NCBI GenBank assembly: GCA_016765515.1 | Contig: JAESPT010000116.1 | Coordinates: 1 to 5,598 of the forward strand | Direction: 5' to 3' | DNA length: 5,598 bases | Source: Sneathiella sp. | Lineage (GTDB): Bacteria > Pseudomonadota > Alphaproteobacteria > Sneathiellales > Sneathiellaceae | Part shown: positions 4,727 to 5,598 of the stretch, piece by piece | Layout: every line of letters begins with the position of its first letter | How positions within the stretch are numbered: the stretch's first letter is position 1 | Notes under the pieces: generated by a model | The model's input: the letters and a program-made list of their open reading frames with translations, nothing else | What the model was told of the DNA's origin: nothing | Databases searched by the model: none | Translations under genes and position numbers: made by a program

Positions 4727-5598
4727 GTGAAGTCGGCCGATATTGTCAGAGTGATCTTGCTCAGGATTGAAGACGGTGATTTGAAGCCGGGCGACAAATT
4801 GCCGACCCACCGGGATATGGCTTGGTATAGTGAATGCAGTGTGGGAACCGTGACGCGCGCGTATACGGAATTGGAGCGACGGGGTGTCACCTATGGTCAG
4901 GTCGGCCGGGGAACCTATATTTTTGGTACGCCTCAAGACAAGGAAGAAGTGGGGCGCGGGTTGTTCTTGCCCACGGATAGCCACGTCCAGTCTGAGCCCG
5001 GGATAAAAGTTGATCTCTCATTGAACAGTTTTTATCACCCCGAGCTTGGGCGGCGGTATCAATTAGCCTTTGAAATGCTGGCGCAACACGCCCCGCAATC
5101 AGGATACCGAGGGTATTTCGACTGCCGGGGCCGGCCGAATGATCGATATTATGCGGCTCAGTGGCTGGAGCCTCTCATTGGTCCCGTAGATGAGAAGAAT
5201 ATCCTGATCACACAAGGGGCGCAGTCCGCACTTTACCTGTCAATGGCGTCTCTTACATCTCCTGGGGACAGTATTGCGACGGAGGGGTTTGGCTATCCGG
5301 GCATAAAAGCCGCCGCACAGGAGTTGGGCCTTCGAATTGCAGCGCTTGAAATGGATGAAGACGGCATGATTCCCGAATCATTCGAAGCCGCTGCGAAGAG
5401 AGGTAAAATCAAGCTGCTCGTCACAGTTCCGACCAATCATAATCCCACAGGAACAACCGTACCGTTGAAGAGAAGGCATGAGATTGTCCGGATTGCACGG
5501 AAATATCACATTCTGATATTGGAAGATGGTGTTTACGGTCCACTACAAACAAAAAGCCTTCCAACTTATTACGAAATCTGTCCGGACGTGGGGCTGTA
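4727..5598 (+). CDS. MocR-family regulator: GntR winged helix fused to an aminotransferase-like domain (3' end outside window)
   Basis: The first 290 residues are present; MocR proteins are usually about 450-500, so roughly 170 are missing. Residues 1-68 form the GntR-type winged helix: LLRIEDGDLKPGDKLPTHRDMA, then SVGTVTRAYTELERRG (38-53) as the recognition segment, then GQVGRGTYI. A linker follows, and from about 95 a type I aminotransferase domain with GYRGYFDCRGRPNDR (126-140), TQGAQSAL (162-169), TEGFGYPG (186-193), NHNPTG (237-242) and LEDGVYG (265-271). Asn239, Asp267 and Tyr270 match conserved pyridoxal-phosphate contacts; the Schiff-base lysine lies beyond the window. These proteins use PLP or its amino-acid adducts as a signal rather than as enzymes. 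The start is GTG 4727 with AGGA (4714-4717) nine bases upstream; an in-frame TGA at 4703-4705 excludes a longer form. The divergent LysE-type exporter is the probable target. Confidence 0.92.
   Translation, partial: MKSADIVRVILLRIEDGDLKPGDKLPTHRDMAWYSECSVGTVTRAYTELERRGVTYGQVGRGTYIFGTPQDKEEVGRGLFLPTDSHVQSEPGIKVDLSLNSFYHPELGRRYQLAFEMLAQHAPQSGYRGYFDCRGRPNDRYYAAQWLEPLIGPVDEKNILITQGAQSALYLSMASLTSPGDSIATEGFGYPGIKAAAQELGLRIAALEMDEDGMIPESFEAAAKRGKIKLLVTVPTNHNPTGTTVPLKRRHEIVRIARKYHILILEDGVYGPLQTKSLPTYYEICPDVGL

Noticed and set aside
4712..4984. A 90-codon minus-strand frame opposite the start of the MocR gene
   Set aside because: It lies against the winged-helix domain of the regulator, whose motifs are unmistakable on the plus strand. 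It is an antisense shadow.

Overview
The window looks like chromosomal DNA of a moderate-GC alphaproteobacterium. The main pointer is the first pair of genes: an ABC-transporter permease followed by a DUF2160 membrane protein, the glpQ-glpU order of the glycerol ABC importer operon described in rhizobia. Genus is not resolvable from the sequence alone. All other genes (BlaI repressor, M56 peptidase, TetR regulator, LysE exporter, MocR regulator) belong to families that are widespread in Proteobacteria.

Layout. (1) 2-941, plus strand: the 3' part of a glycerol-type permease (glpQ, 5' end outside the window) and the complete small membrane protein GlpU. The substrate-binding gene glpV, expected next, is absent. 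(2) 942-2557, plus strand: a promoter with an operator-like palindrome in its spacer, a BlaI/MecI-type repressor, and an overlapping M56 (BlaR1-like) membrane metallopeptidase that lacks the penicillin-sensor domain. A terminator-like hairpin follows. (3) 2759-3893, minus strand: a TetR repressor gene followed by a small exported NTF2/SnoaL-like protein. The 58-bp gap between them and the adjoining tetR stop codon hold a -35/-10 pair whose 17-bp spacer is almost exactly an 18-bp palindrome, a very clear candidate TetR operator. (4) 4008-5598: a LysE-family exporter on the minus strand, divergent from a MocR-type regulator (GntR DNA-binding domain fused to an aminotransferase-like domain) on the plus strand, cut by the window end. 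Their 110-bp shared control region carries TTGT motifs spaced exactly 11 bp apart and 11-bp direct repeats.

How they work together. The window holds three separate regulator-target modules next to the end of a transport operon: BlaI with its M56 protease partner, TetR with an exported small protein, and MocR with an exporter. In each the target or operator sits immediately beside the regulator, so the control logic can be read from the DNA. I found no RNA genes, CRISPR arrays, insertion sequences or phage genes. No clearly undescribed system is visible; the most distinctive material is the regulatory architecture and the sensorless M56-BlaI pair.
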